Positions 51,992 to 62,182 of a DNA stretch of 64,000 nucleotides are shown here, piece by piece; the stretch's first letter is position 1, and every line of letters starts with the position of its first letter. This DNA comes from Hypoxylon rubiginosum (lineage: Eukaryota; Ascomycota; Sordariomycetes; Xylariales; Hypoxylaceae), in the NCBI GenBank assembly GCA_902806565.1, contig CADCXA010000029.1:868001-932000 (forward strand). The letters are read 5' to 3'. The position numbers were made by a program, and so were the translations under genes. A model generated the notes under the pieces. It saw only the letters and a program-made list of their open reading frames with translations, ran no database searches and was not told the origin of the DNA.

Positions 51992-52078
51992 CTTAAACTA
52001 GAATTTTAAGAATGTGGCGGGCTGCGGCCAGGGGTGTGGCGTGGGCTAAATGTGGCGTTCTTAAAATTCTAGTTTAAG
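51992..52078. repeat. Perfect 21-bp inverted repeat with GC-rich loop
   Basis: Arms 51992-52012 and 52058-52078 are exact reverse complements (core AAACTAGAATTTTAAG). The 45-nt loop is GC-rich and contains TGTGGCG three times. AT-rich arms around a GC-rich loop suggest a foldback mini-element or fused transposon ends. Confidence 0.8.
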
Positions 52079-52106
52079 AAAGTTGGACAATCTACAAATG
52101 TTATCT

Positions 52107-52289
52107 ACACTGGCCCAAAATCACGACATACACTCCCTCATAATTTCGTTAATTCTCATACGATAAGGAAACAAGATTGGCTAAGAAATAGTGCTCACTT
52201 GAGAAACTTTCCACATGTACGTGCATCCCTTATCGGACAAGAATTAACAAAATTATAAGGGAGTGTACGTCGCGATTTTGGGCCGGTGC
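52107..52289. mobile_element. MITE with 61-bp terminal inverted repeats
   Basis: A 183-bp non-coding element. Arms 52108-52168 and 52228-52288 pair with few mismatches. The outer ends read CACTGGCCCAAAATCACGAC and, reverse-complemented, CACCGGCCCAAAATCGCGAC; most differences are transitions. The inner core is about 59 bp. No clear target duplication is visible. The TIR start resembles Tc1/mariner-type ends, but that is inference. Confidence 0.82.
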
Positions 52290-52402
52290 GTATAACTCTT
52301 ATCGCTGTCTATTTTGCTCAGTCCACAAGTTGAAATACTTTTACGTAAGCTTGTGGTTTAAGTCTCTAACAGGCTATTAATTCGGTCAACCAACTACTGA
52401 TC

Positions 52403-53597
52403 TTATCTCTTCCCTATACACCTTGGAGCGAGATCTCGCAGCCTGATTTCAAGGTCAAGGTAGCAATCCCTTTCTGCTTTGCTCGGTGCTGATTGTGAAC
52501 TATTTGCCAAATACGGGTCTGGGCCTACGCCGGCGAGAGCCCTCAGCCTTCCGACGACTTCAATAGACTGTTGTATTTCTTTCCGTATCGTCTGTGTTCT
52601 GAAGGCCGACTGCTCCTCTGCGTCAATAGAGAAGCCTCCAAACCCAAGGCCAGATAAGTCCCCAGTTAAACTTCGACTCCTCTGCCGCTCCTCCTCATCA
52701 GCGACGATTGACATACAAACCTCTAGGAGCTCCAGGACTTGGTACATAAGAGTAACGAATAGCATTAAGCATCGAAAGTTCCTGGAGCTTTGCTGAAGGC
52801 CTATTAAATACGTCAATTTTTCCAGTGCCTTCCTAACAATTCCCAAGATAATCTTGAAAGCTCTTAAGTCGGCCATAATGTAATTCTCAAGGTCGTTGAT
52901 GATTTGACAAGCTTCTAAGCAGCACTGGCTATCGGCTTCACTCCTCGGCCGTAACCCTAGTGATATGAGCACTTGTGGCATGGCGGGCGAGTCCTCCGCG
53001 TGTTGCATCCGAGGGGAAATCGGTTGCTGATGCATTAGGAGATCGTCTAGATTCACATCCATGGTCATGGAAAAATCGGCGTTGTCATCGAGAGCTGTTG
53101 CGGAGTCGGAGGAGATAGAAGTTCCTTCTATACTAGTGTTCCGTGCAACTTGTATGTTGGAGGAGTCGTCTGCAAAGTTCGCACCGTCAAGATGCCAATC
53201 AGTGGTCCATTCAATCCCCACGTCAGAATCGCTGGGCTGGAAGCCCAGTTCCGATGGTGCAAGATTGGAAGTGGACGATCGATCACCCGAGGAGGTCGCT
53301 CTCATAGGTGGCCGCGGTGTTTCACGGCCTGCAAGCTGTTTCCTCCTAGCTCTGATACCAGGAACCTTGCCAACTCTCGATTCCATATAAACGCAATTCG
53401 ACCCGGTGGTTCGGCACCGTTCGCACCCTGTTATTTCTCCAGAACATTTAACCTGCGATTCTCTAAGTCCAAAGACATTGTGCCATGCGTAGGGCGAGTG
53501 GGCAAACCAGGAAACTTACCTTCGCAGTACAGCACTGATTACACGCACTTCGCAACCTGATTCGACTGCCTGGCGGGCTTTGCGGACTGCTTGGCAT
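52403..53597 (-). CDS. Zn2Cys6 transcription factor, AflR-like
   Basis: A likely pathway-specific regulator of the adjacent cluster. Two exons on the minus strand (53597-53520 and 53452-52403, intron 67 nt with GTAAGT donor and CAG acceptor) give 375 aa. The intron splits the DNA-binding domain, as is common in this family. The binuclear zinc cluster is complete: C19-C22-C29-C36-C39-C46 (CX2CX6CX6CX2CX6C) with an extra C23, and basic residues follow (KVPGIRARRK). A long Ser/Asp-rich linker leads to a helical C-terminal region (about residue 200 to the end: CCLEACQIINDLE, ILGIVRKALEKLTYLIG, FGGFSIDAEEQ). This resembles the AflR-type C-terminal domain of secondary-metabolite regulators. The start at 53597 is the only Met giving the full zinc cluster. 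Zn cluster identity is sure; the AflR-like assignment is probable. Confidence 0.88.
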
Positions 53598-56500
53598 TTT
53601 AGTAACTGAGTAAATTAACCATCTGCGATACACAACTTCAACTAACGGACCTTAGGGGAGAAGGCAGCATGGTAGGCAATGCCGATGTCTTCAGTACGAA
53701 TGTTTTCAGGAGATTGTAAAAGGGGTATAACAGGTGATCAACCACGAAGCCTAGCTTGCGCAGACGTGACAAACCTAAGATACCTTTACTGGTGCCTCTC
53801 AAGTAGCCTACGAAGTGCAAATAAGCCGTCGTATTATCCTAGGGGTTATGTGGCGGGAAATATTCGCATAAGCGAATGCAAGTAAGGATCCTTGCTGTGC
53901 CGTGTTATCGGATTAGAAGCGACGCTGGAGGCTGCGCCTCAATATTGCTTCAGGCTTCGGGAACGGCTCGCAATCTGTAGCCATAGCTGAGGATACAGCT
54001 ATAGTCGTTGGTTCAGGATCTACGGTGCGGGATCCAATCGAGATTTCACTTAGCTGCTTTCAAGACCCGACGATAGCTCTGGGGCACGCCCGTCTAGGTA
54101 TAACTCGCGAAATGAAGCGGTTTTCGACCTTAGTAGAAGGAATCGTAATGCATGGCGGCTTATTATTAACTTTTCAAAAACTTGTATTACATTGAATAAT
54201 ATATATGCAGGCTCTCATGCTGTACTACCTTTACAAGTGTAGGTAGGTGATGTAGGCTGGTGATTGGCATATATTGCCGACATAGCCAGCCTGCATGTTG
54301 TGTTCGCCATCGCGCCCCCGGATGCTTTAACGCGTCCGGATCTCTTCCATCATGTCCCAAATCTGGGCAAGTTTGCATACGATGTAGTCTGCAACTTGGG
54401 ATTTCTTATGATACCTAATAAGTTGGGCTTCGTATTATTGGGAAAAGGGGAAACACCTGTCGCTTGTAAGGCTTTGAAAGTGAGACCGGCCACAAGTCAT
54501 CGGCTGTACGGATGACATGTCGCATTCATGCAATGCTACGCCTGGAACCACTCACGCAGTCACGCCTATCTACAAACGACCTGAGTTCTCGTACCTAGGG
54601 GTAAAGGCAGGCTAGGTAGGGTAGGTGTCACAGCGCTTTCAATTGCAGGGTGATGCATGTAAAATGATGATAAGGACCGACCTCCAAAGCTCTCCAACAT
54701 CTTCCACACTGCTTACTCCACGAACGCGTTTGTTGCCGCGATTTTTGGCGCCTACGAGTGTGGCAAAATTATAGTAGTATGCATTACTCTGCGCCCTTGC
54801 CTTACTTTCCTCTTTGAGACCAACATATGTACAGCCACCCATTATACTAACGGGTGTTGGTGTATGGTTCTGGGCCCGATACCACGCTATCGCTTCCGCT
54901 CTTTGCCAGCTCTAGATTCGGGGCCGTTACTACACCAACAACTCTCATTTCTCACACTGGATCTCCGTGCTAGGCTGCATGATCCAGATTCCCTGGTCTC
55001 TGTCCCACGTCGTCCTGGAGGCGAGACTGAGCTGATAGTTCTCAACCAGGTGAGTGAGCGAGCAGAATGCGAATGATGAGATCAGCGTCGTATTTCCCAA
55101 GACACTGCCTGGGCGTGAAACCAAACCGTCAATATTGATACCTCATTTCCGAGCGCATAAATCTCAACGGTCTATATTCCGCACCATCCTTTCCCTAGGA
55201 AGGGCTCCGTGTATCAAGCGTGTACATAGATATCTACGACGAAATTGGTCCCTGTTGTGATCAAAAACCTACCAACCACGCGATGCGTAGGAGCGGCCTG
55301 GGGGATGGAGAATGCAGCTAGTGGCTTCAGTCGGGCAAATTCGAGCATCAACGCCAACAACAACGTCTCCAACCTCATTAGATACCTCTCCCAATTGTTT
55401 CCGCGTCACTATCTGACCTTGCTTGTCTGACTTTATCTCGAAGCTGGGTCTGCACATCTCAGTTGGGGGCAAGAAATAAGAGGTTCCACCAAATCTCGCC
55501 AATCGCAACATCTAAATTGCTATAAATTGCTAAAGAGCATTTCATCCAACCTGTGTAATACGTGGTCCTTGGTAACGCCCTCCGCTTGCAAGGATTTGTA
55601 CATTTGGATGATGGGTACGTTTCGTTGCGTTGACTTGCAAAGGTGAAATGCTGAGTTATTAGACGTAGCCTATTTCAACTTGAACTTGTACAGGTCCCAA
55701 CTTGTATAGGTCGCTATTGGTTCTTGTCGCTAAGTATCAGCTTCAAGCAAATCGTGATAAGTCACCTCGGATGACGTGTTCAAACAAAGACGGCCTTACT
55801 GGTATTAGGGCTCATAACTGAGTTTGCAAACCCGGAGTCAAATCACCATTAAGATACCTAGTCTGTCATAATACTGAATGGTAAAAGCTTTATATCCTTG
55901 GCTGGACTGATAATTCCCTGGTCCAGCCTACCTTTCGAGTTCAAATCCGCCAGATGCGCTCTGGTGAGCTCTGTGATTCTGAAAGTGCTCGTCGCAACAC
56001 TTCCGTGAGTAAACGCGACATTGGCCGACGAACCAACTTGTCCCCATTCGACTCTGGAGATCAGGCTAAGCCAAGGCATTTCCCCAAAAGTTAGCCCATA
56101 AGCCATCCATCATCGTTATCTAGTGCTTTGATATGCGTATCGGAGTTATTGGACGCGGTTTTGACGTCCTCTGGGGGTGGATAGGACTCTACAGTTAAAT
56201 TAGCATTGTGGCGGTAGACAGATATGTCATGAACGTACGGAGATAGAAACTTGTCCTTTCATGAAATACTACTAGTACTTGCCTGTAGCACGAAATTCAC
56301 GGCCTGCGGCCCTTATGAATCCCATCAATTTGAAAGACTAGGTATTGTAAACATCTGGTACTTCAAAAAAGTAGAACTTCTAAACTATATAGTAAAATTA
56401 AAACTTTTCTGCTATAATTAGTGGTAAGCAAATATTACCTGGTAGCTTGGCTCGTAGCTGGCCGTGACTTTGTGGCTCCTAACTAGAACCCCCTAACGAT
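53598..56500. other. Gene-poor interval between regulator and first methyltransferase
   Basis: About 2.9 kb with only short, unconvincing open frames on both strands. An 82-codon minus frame at 55858-56106 could be a relic, but I recognise nothing in it. A GGCTGGAC/GTCCAGCC stem lies near 55900-55928. No backbone enzyme fragment is visible. Confidence 0.5.
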
Positions 56501-56522
56501 ACGGACACCGATCGGCATCCGT
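56501..56522. promoter_or_regulatory. Paired CGGN3CCG sites upstream of methyltransferase 1
   Basis: CGGACACCG (56502-56510) and CGGCATCCG (56513-56521) are adjacent, forming a near-palindrome about 270 bp before the first ATG at 56790. It is the same core as in the other cluster promoters, a candidate binding site for the local Zn2Cys6 factor. Confidence 0.5.
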
Positions 56523-56599
56523 AGTAAATAAAAGTTCTAACTGGTCGGAATGGTACATTATACCGAGTAAATGGAACCTACCTGAATAATATTAATTTC

Positions 56600-56789
56600 A
56601 TATTACCTGTCACCATTTGGTACCTAGGTACATACCTACCTAACTATGTACTAGGTACATAAGGTAGGTAGGTACCTAAGTAGATGTCAGATTGTTAGGC
56701 ATTGCATAAAGATATACAATCTGCGAGGCCTTAAATATCTACCTAGTGGTGGTATCATCGCTTGCATATATTAGGTAGGTACCTTAGAA
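56600..56789. promoter_or_regulatory. TACCTAGGTA-rich upstream region
   Basis: Dense overlapping palindromes of the types GGTACCTAGGTAC, ACCTACCTA and GGTAGGTAGGTACC fill about 56620-56690 and recur at 56770, upstream of the methyltransferase. This motif also appears near 10830, 54600, 57850 and 63245, so it is a genome habit rather than gene-specific. Confidence 0.4.
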
Positions 56790-57740
56790 ATGCTTCGTGT
56801 CTATACGAGAGCCGTTTTTCCCAGTCAAAGGAATAAATACACTCTCCGCCGAAGCTCATTCTCTATTTTTGTACCCCGTCCCCGCAAACACGCCAATTCT
56901 AGCAACATGTCAGCTCCCTTTTTACCGAAACAGGCTGTCAAATTTGACGGGGCTCTAGCTCAAGAACTTCAAGGAGATGTGAGCGAGGCGATCGCCCGTC
57001 AGGTAATCAAGATCGTGCAGCCGATCAAGCCAGGCTTCATCATTCATGACAATGGTTGTGGATATGGATCCGTTACGGGCGAGATCATGACATCCGACGT
57101 CCCCTCTGACATCAAGATTCATTCGACCGACAAAAGCCCCAATTACTTGTCCCAATTGCGCGCCAGGCTGGCCCAAAATCCGTCTTGGCCAGTCGAAGTC
57201 GATGTTATGGACTCGAACAAATCAACCTTCCCTGACAACTATTTCGACCTTTCCATTACTGACTTCGTTCTTCTCGGCCTCGACGATGAGCTCGGTGCTG
57301 CTAAGCATATCCTCCGCACCCTCAAGCCCGGCGGAACGGCCGCTATTGCGATATGGAAGGAGAAGCCTTGGCAGGCTGCTCTGAAGGAAGCACATCGCCG
57401 AACTCGGGGTTCAGACGCGCCCCTTCCCCCTTTCCTTGCCGTCGTCGATTACGACACTGAGCAGTTTAAGAAGCTATTGGTTGAAGCTGGTTTCAAGGAC
57501 ACTCGATACTACGAGAGGGAAGCATGGGTCCATATGCCAGACCTCAAGCGCTGGGCTACCATTGCTTGGACCTTCCTTTCCACCCCCGTGGGCGGTTGGA
57601 AGCAATCTGACGAGGATGAGTGGGACGAAGCAATAAACATCTGTGTCGAGGAACTGCAGAAGGGCAATTCGCACACCATCAAGGATGGCGTTCACAAGAT
57701 ACGCATGATTGCTACCATCGGTGTCACGGAAAAGAAGTAA
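56790..57740 (+). CDS. SAM-dependent class I methyltransferase
   Basis: A single-exon protein of 316 aa, or 277 aa from the second in-frame ATG at 56907. It has the SAM-binding motif I IIHDNGCGYGSVTGE (D87, G89, G91, G93), an acidic loop (STDKSPNYL), a motif near VMDSNKSTFPDNYFDLS and the LKPGGTAAIAIWKEKPW block typical of UbiE/Methyltransf_11-type enzymes. The extra 39 N-terminal residues of the longer form are rich in Arg and Ser and free of acidic residues, like a mitochondrial presequence; the shorter form would be cytosolic. The position next to other cluster-type methyltransferases and a paired CGGN3CCG site suggest a secondary-metabolite role. The methyl acceptor (O, N or C) cannot be told. 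Confidence 0.88.
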   Translation: MLRVYTRAVFPSQRNKYTLRRSSFSIFVPRPRKHANSSNMSAPFLPKQAVKFDGALAQELQGDVSEAIARQVIKIVQPIKPGFIIHDNGCGYGSVTGEIMTSDVPSDIKIHSTDKSPNYLSQLRARLAQNPSWPVEVDVMDSNKSTFPDNYFDLSITDFVLLGLDDELGAAKHILRTLKPGGTAAIAIWKEKPWQAALKEAHRRTRGSDAPLPPFLAVVDYDTEQFKKLLVEAGFKDTRYYEREAWVHMPDLKRWATIAWTFLSTPVGGWKQSDEDEWDEAINICVEELQKGNSHTIKDGVHKIRMIATIGVTEKK

Positions 57741-58173
57741 GCAGTATTTTGGACATCTATAATGAAGTACGGTAACCTCAAGAATGAATTGAGCGAAAGT
57801 AATGTTGAATACAGCTGGCTTGTAGAGCCCTTAGGTTAGTTCCTACGTAGGAGGTAGGCAACTATGTATTACCTATACAAATTGGCTAGGTCTCAAGCTT
57901 GACACCCTTCTCGTGACACCCTTCTCGTGACACTTACTTCACGTCGTTCTTTGATAACTAGACCTCGTGATCGTAGTGCGCAACTCTCGTTCAGAGTTAG
58001 AGCCTCTAGAAGAGCATATGGAATTACCTATCAGATTACTGGCCTATAAGGTCCGTCAAAGATTGGGATATGGATTTAGATCGTCCATACAATTAAGCAG
58101 ATCTTCGGTGAAGTTTTCGATGGCTGATTGCCACCCGGGAGGCAGGTTTATTCCGAAGTTGGACCCCTAGGAG
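57741..58173. other. Intergenic spacer with 14-bp duplication
   Basis: No gene is supported. GACACCCTTCTCGT occurs twice in tandem around 57901-57928. Confidence 0.5.
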
Positions 58174-58184
58174 TCGGGGCCCGC
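58174..58184. promoter_or_regulatory. TCGGN3CCG site upstream of the O-methyltransferase
   Basis: TCGGGGCCCGC, 184 bp before the ATG at 58369. The CGG-GGC-CCG core matches the other cluster promoters, but the last base departs from the AflR consensus. Confidence 0.45.
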
Positions 58185-58368
58185 TGGTAAGCGCACCAAA
58201 ACATCGGCCGCCCTAGATAGGGCGGTCCAATAGGGAAGGAAGCAGGTCCGAGTGACTGCTGCGAAGCGATAGAGAGTGTACCGACTACAAAAATATAACA
58301 GTCGCGTCATGATTTCATTCTCAGCATTGCCTTCAGGTTTCGTCCTCATAAGATGAGATTGTGATACT

Positions 58369-59814
58369 ATGAACAATATGGTGTTTTCAACCCCCACCCG
58401 CATTTCTGAGCTTTCAAGCATAATCCAGCTGAATGTCGGGATTATTGATACATATTTCGATTCCGAGGGACTTGCTTCTCCCTCCTTTGATCTGGATTAC
58501 CCCCTTGACCTCCCAGACACCATCAGCCAAGCCCGGACCTCCGTGTTAGAGGCAACAGATGAGCTATCCGACTTGATGCTAGGTCCCCGGCAAATTGCTG
58601 AATGTCATCCGCCTCAGGTATATTTCAACTTAGAAATCTTCTGTCCAATTCTAACGATTCAATTAGCATACCTCATTGATTGGAATCCAAGCCGTCATTC
58701 GGTGGAATATCGCCGATCATCTGGGAGAGGACGAAGAGACGACATTTGAAGAGCTTGCAGAGAGATGCGGTGTGCCCAAGGATGACTTTACTCGGATTCT
58801 GAGGCAGGCGATGTCCAAGCATATCTTCAAGGAGCCGCGAAGAGGGATAGTTGCACACAGCGCTGCATCGACACTCTATAGAGGCGAGACTGGGTTGAAA
58901 GACTTTATATCCATCGCCTTGGATGACATATGGCCCTCTGCAACTCGTATGCTCGATGCAATGGAGAAGTGGAACTACTCACAAGATGCAAACAAAGCTG
59001 TATGTGTGTAACTTCACGAAGATGTCATAAAGCTGATTTGATAGGGGTTCAACTGTTCTCAGAACACCGATGAAACCTACATGCAGAGCATGAGGTCAAA
59101 CGATGGACGAAGGAAGGCATTCTCAAAAGTTATGAGCTACATGCAATCGAGGCCAGGCTTCGGATTTGCCTCCTCCCACCTCCTGGCTGCCTTCGACTGG
59201 AATTCGGTAGGTAAGGTCGTGGATATCGGAGGAGGCCTCGGCGACACGGGTAGGGATATCGTCCGGAACACCAAAGCTACCGAATGTATAGTCCAGGACC
59301 TCCCGGACGTAATTGCTGAGGCGGAACAGGAAGTGGAATTTGATGGCAGACTAAGATTCATGGGCCACAACTTCTTCGAGGAGCAACCTCTCAAAGATGC
59401 CGACGTGTACTTCTTCCGTTGGGTTTTACACGACTGGTCCGATATGCACGTCACAAATATTCTACGGAGTCTAGTCCCTGCGCTCAAGCCTGGGTCTAGT
59501 GTTATTATTCAGGAATTTATCATACCCCCGAGCGGGTCGGTCCCATTCTATCACGAGAAGACCATCAGGTGCGTCATGGATTACTGCACATTCATCTTTT
59601 GTTTATATTTTCACATGGTTCACGAGGCTCATTAGTTTGCCATCACAGGTGCATGGATTTGGCGATGAAGGCGGCCTTTAATTCAAAGGAGAGGGATATT
59701 GACTCCTGGATTCAGCTGTTCAGTTCGGCCGACTCACGGTTCAAGTTCGTCAATGCAAACGTTGGTGGCGCTGGCAATTTAGCAGTACTTCGATTTACTT
59801 GGGAAGGGAATTGA
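58369..59814 (+). CDS. O-methyltransferase, COMT type
   Basis: A SAM-dependent O-methyltransferase of the plant caffeate-OMT/sterigmatocystin-OMT superfamily (Methyltransf_2). Four exons (58369-58617, 58667-58999, 59045-59568, 59649-59814) give 423 aa with consistent phases. The N-terminal half is the dimerisation winged-helix region (IGIQAVIRWNIADHL, TFEELAERCGVPKDDFTRILR). SAM motif I is VVDIGGGLGDTG from V252. The acidic loop VQDLPDVI follows. The catalytic-type His lies in RWVLHDWSD (H323). The LKPGSSVIIQEFIIPP block follows. It probably methylates a hydroxyl of an aromatic or polyketide product in the local pathway. A TCGGN3CCG site precedes it. The gene looks intact. Confidence 0.93.
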
Positions 59815-59946
59815 CGACAGTCAGATGAAGTGCTGAGCTTGGTCAGAGACCGAATGGTGTCAGCAACCTTAGTACTCCCTTATAATTTCTTGAACTATGC
59901 CGTTGGCTCTTCCACATTTCCCTGGTAGAAATGAAAAGGACAAGGC

Positions 59947-59957
59947 TCGGTACCCGG
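59947..59957. promoter_or_regulatory. TCGGN3CCG site upstream of the P450 (full AflR-consensus match)
   Basis: TCGGTACCCGG fits TCGSWNNSCGR at every position and lies 170 bp before the proposed ATG at 60128. Confidence 0.5.
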
Positions 59958-59975
59958 TGTCAGCACAGGGATATT

Positions 59976-59993
59976 GCCGACGGTAACGTCGGC
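59976..59993. promoter_or_regulatory. Dyad GCCGACG-GTAA-CGTCGGC
   Basis: Exact 7-bp inverted arms around a 4-nt spacer, 135 bp upstream of the P450 start. The arms form CCG...CGG half-sites spaced by 10 bases, a geometry typical of Zn2Cys6 dimers. Confidence 0.45.
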
Positions 59994-60127
59994 GGAAATG
60001 TCTAGCTTGATTTCATAGCATCGTACCATTGCAACGCCTCATACTACCTACCTGTTAAATTCTCATGCGTATCTCTTCAAAGGCCCTCGTTCGCCGTATT
60101 GGCTCAGGCAGTTATAGTACCATCATT

Positions 60128-61963
60128 ATGGACGCCTATCCTGGAGTTATGAGAGGGGTTTTCCTCGCCGTCAGTGCTTGCTAAGTTACAGAAGGCGATT
60201 CCGTGCCTTGTAACGAGACCTATCTAATGATTGATTTAGTACCTCCTTTGGCTTCTTGGATATGTATTTTACAATCTATACATCCACGCACTTTCAGGAT
60301 ATCCCGGTCCATTTCTTAGGAAAGTCTTCAGTTTTCCGAGCGTGTGGGAAGTATTCACAGGTACTTCGGTCCGTAACATAGACGCTTTACATAAGAAATA
60401 TGGGAGTGTAGTTCGGGTTGCACCCGACGCTTTATCATTCTCCAGCGCACAGGCATGGAAAGGTTAATTCTTACTCTGGTTCTGACATGGTTTAGGAATA
60501 CATACTTATTACCTCGATAGATATCTATGGGTTCAAACAGAGAAGACGGCAGATCCCTAAGGATTACAAGCGCTTTCCGCCCATCGATGATGTCCTCCCT
60601 ATATTGTGTAGGTTGCCCGTATCTGTAGAAAGATGCTCACTCCTAACATAAATTCAAGTTTCCAGCGACACCGATCACGCGCGAATGCGCAAGCTTATCT
60701 CCCACGCCTTCTCAGAATCGGCCTTGAAGGAACAGATACCGCTTGTGGTCTCACATATGCGGGAATTCATACATCAGCTACGAACTCGGGTCAACGAAAG
60801 CAAGGATTTGACGATCGATATAAACGAATGGTGCAACTACCTGGCTTTCGACATCGTCACGGACTTGTCATTTGGTGAACCGCTCGGAGCCTTGAGTCGT
60901 GGAGCTCCAGATCCATATATTGATGGGTTCTTGAAGTCTTGTCGACTGTTCCCTATAATCCCACTTCTGTATGAATATTCTTTCGTTAGGCTACTATTCA
61001 ACCTGTCGATGAAGATTCAAGCTGTAAAGGGGAGCCAGGAAATGGGTTACCTTGCGACCAAAGAGAAGGTGGAAAGGAGAATGAGCCAAGATCGAACCGA
61101 GAAAAAGGACTTTATGACATACGTAAGTACTCGGACATTAATATCAACTTACTAAGCTAAATGTGTAAGTAGATTCTTCATTACAATGATGAGAAAGGCA
61201 TGAGCATTCCGGAGATCATTGGATCCACTACTGTGTTTGTGAATGCCGGGGGTGAAGCTACGGCCGCTTGTATATGCGCAACAATCTACCTCTTACTCAA
61301 GAATCCCCGGGCCTATGCAAGAGTCAAGACAGAAGTCTGTTCTTCGTTTCAATCAGAACGGAGCATCGAGACGAGTTCATTGAAGCACTTGGACTACCTT
61401 AATGCCGTTATAGAAGAGTCACTCCGCATCTACCCACCAACGCCAGGCAACTTTTCTCGCCGGACCGATGTCAGCACCGAGATCGATGGACATGTCGTGC
61501 CTCCTGGTGTAAGTCATTCAACTTCATTTGTCTATGAAACGATGAAACGGTGTTTGTAACAACATGGGCTAGACATCTGTTGGAGTACATCAATATTCGG
61601 CAAGCCATTCGCCACAGAACTTTCTATGGCCGGAGCAGTTCGCACCAGAGCGGTGGCTGAAGCATGCGCCGAAAGAATATGAAAATGATATAAGAGAAGC
61701 GGCCCAGCCTTGGGGGGTCGGTCCGCGCAACTGTGTAGGGAAAAGGTTCGTATCGGTCGTATTCGCCACCGTCCTTAGCATATGTTAACTTTCCCAGCGT
61801 GGCGGCGCTAGAGATCCGGATGGCACTGGCTCTACTATTGTGGAGCTTTGATATGGAGCTTCCCGAGGGAAGCAAGGGGTGGGCCGAAAGTCAGACTTAC
61901 AATATTGTTTGGAATCGAACGCCACTGTATATTCGATTAATCCCGACGGCCCGTTACTCGTAG
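60128..61963 (+). CDS. Cytochrome P450 monooxygenase
   Basis: A haem-thiolate oxygenase, probably ER-anchored, acting in the local biosynthetic cluster. I read seven exons: 60128-60169, 60240-60462, 60521-60607, 60659-61122, 61173-61508, 61573-61745 and 61798-61963, giving 496 aa. The N-terminal anchor is VFLAYLLWLLGYVFYN, followed by the proline hinge GYPGPFL. Helix I reads NAGGEATA (A297-A303), with Ala-Thr in place of the usual Thr-Thr after the acidic residue. ExxR is EESLR (E354-R357 region), followed by a PERW motif. The haem loop is PWGVGPRNCVGK, with Cys438 as the iron ligand and Trp replacing the usual Phe. The first intron (weak GTCAGT donor) and the AAG acceptor at 60658 are the least certain parts. 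Substrate and CYP family are not determined. Confidence 0.92.
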
Positions 61964-62026
61964 TACTGAATCACCGTAGTAGCGAGTTCTGTACTTAGAT
62001 TCGTAGCGGACCGAACTACCATCGTG

Positions 62027-62037
62027 TCGGGTTCCGA
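62027..62037. promoter_or_regulatory. TCGGN3CCGA palindrome upstream of methyltransferase 2
   Basis: TCGGGTTCCGA lies 145 bp before the ATG at 62183. It matches TCGN5CGA but has G at the W position of the AflR consensus. Confidence 0.5.
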
Positions 62038-62182
62038 CTAGGAGGCATGCAATCCGACCAACAGATTTACGATGGAGTACATAATATACATCTGGGTCAC
62101 ATTTTAAGCTATGGCGGGAGGTGGCATTCTTACCTACGAACATAGTAGTTATTCAATTCTGTCTTAGTCTTAGTCTTACACG

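Larger units (their letters stand above)
51812..52402. other. AT-rich patch and repeat-bearing spacer
   Basis: The left part (to about 51985) is AT-rich and RIP-like. The rest is filled by the perfect hairpin at 51992-52078 and the MITE at 52107-52289. No gene is seen. Confidence 0.6.
59815..60127. promoter_or_regulatory. P450 upstream region with two candidate operator motifs
   Basis: The spacer between the O-methyltransferase and the P450 carries a TCGGN3CCG site at 59947-59957 and an exact dyad at 59976-59993, both within 185 bp of the P450 ATG. No gene is seen. Confidence 0.5.

Noticed and set aside
55899..55955. A tRNA gene, from a GTTCAAATCC B-box-like string and a nearby stem
   Set aside because: The string could act as a B box, but no A box, acceptor stem or cloverleaf can be folded around it.
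55858..56106. An 82-codon minus-strand open frame in the gene-poor interval
   Set aside because: No recognisable motif and no neighbouring exons in a compatible frame.
58167..58421. Minus-strand open frame overlapping the O-methyltransferase start
   Set aside because: It is antisense to exon 1 and its promoter and has no family resemblance.
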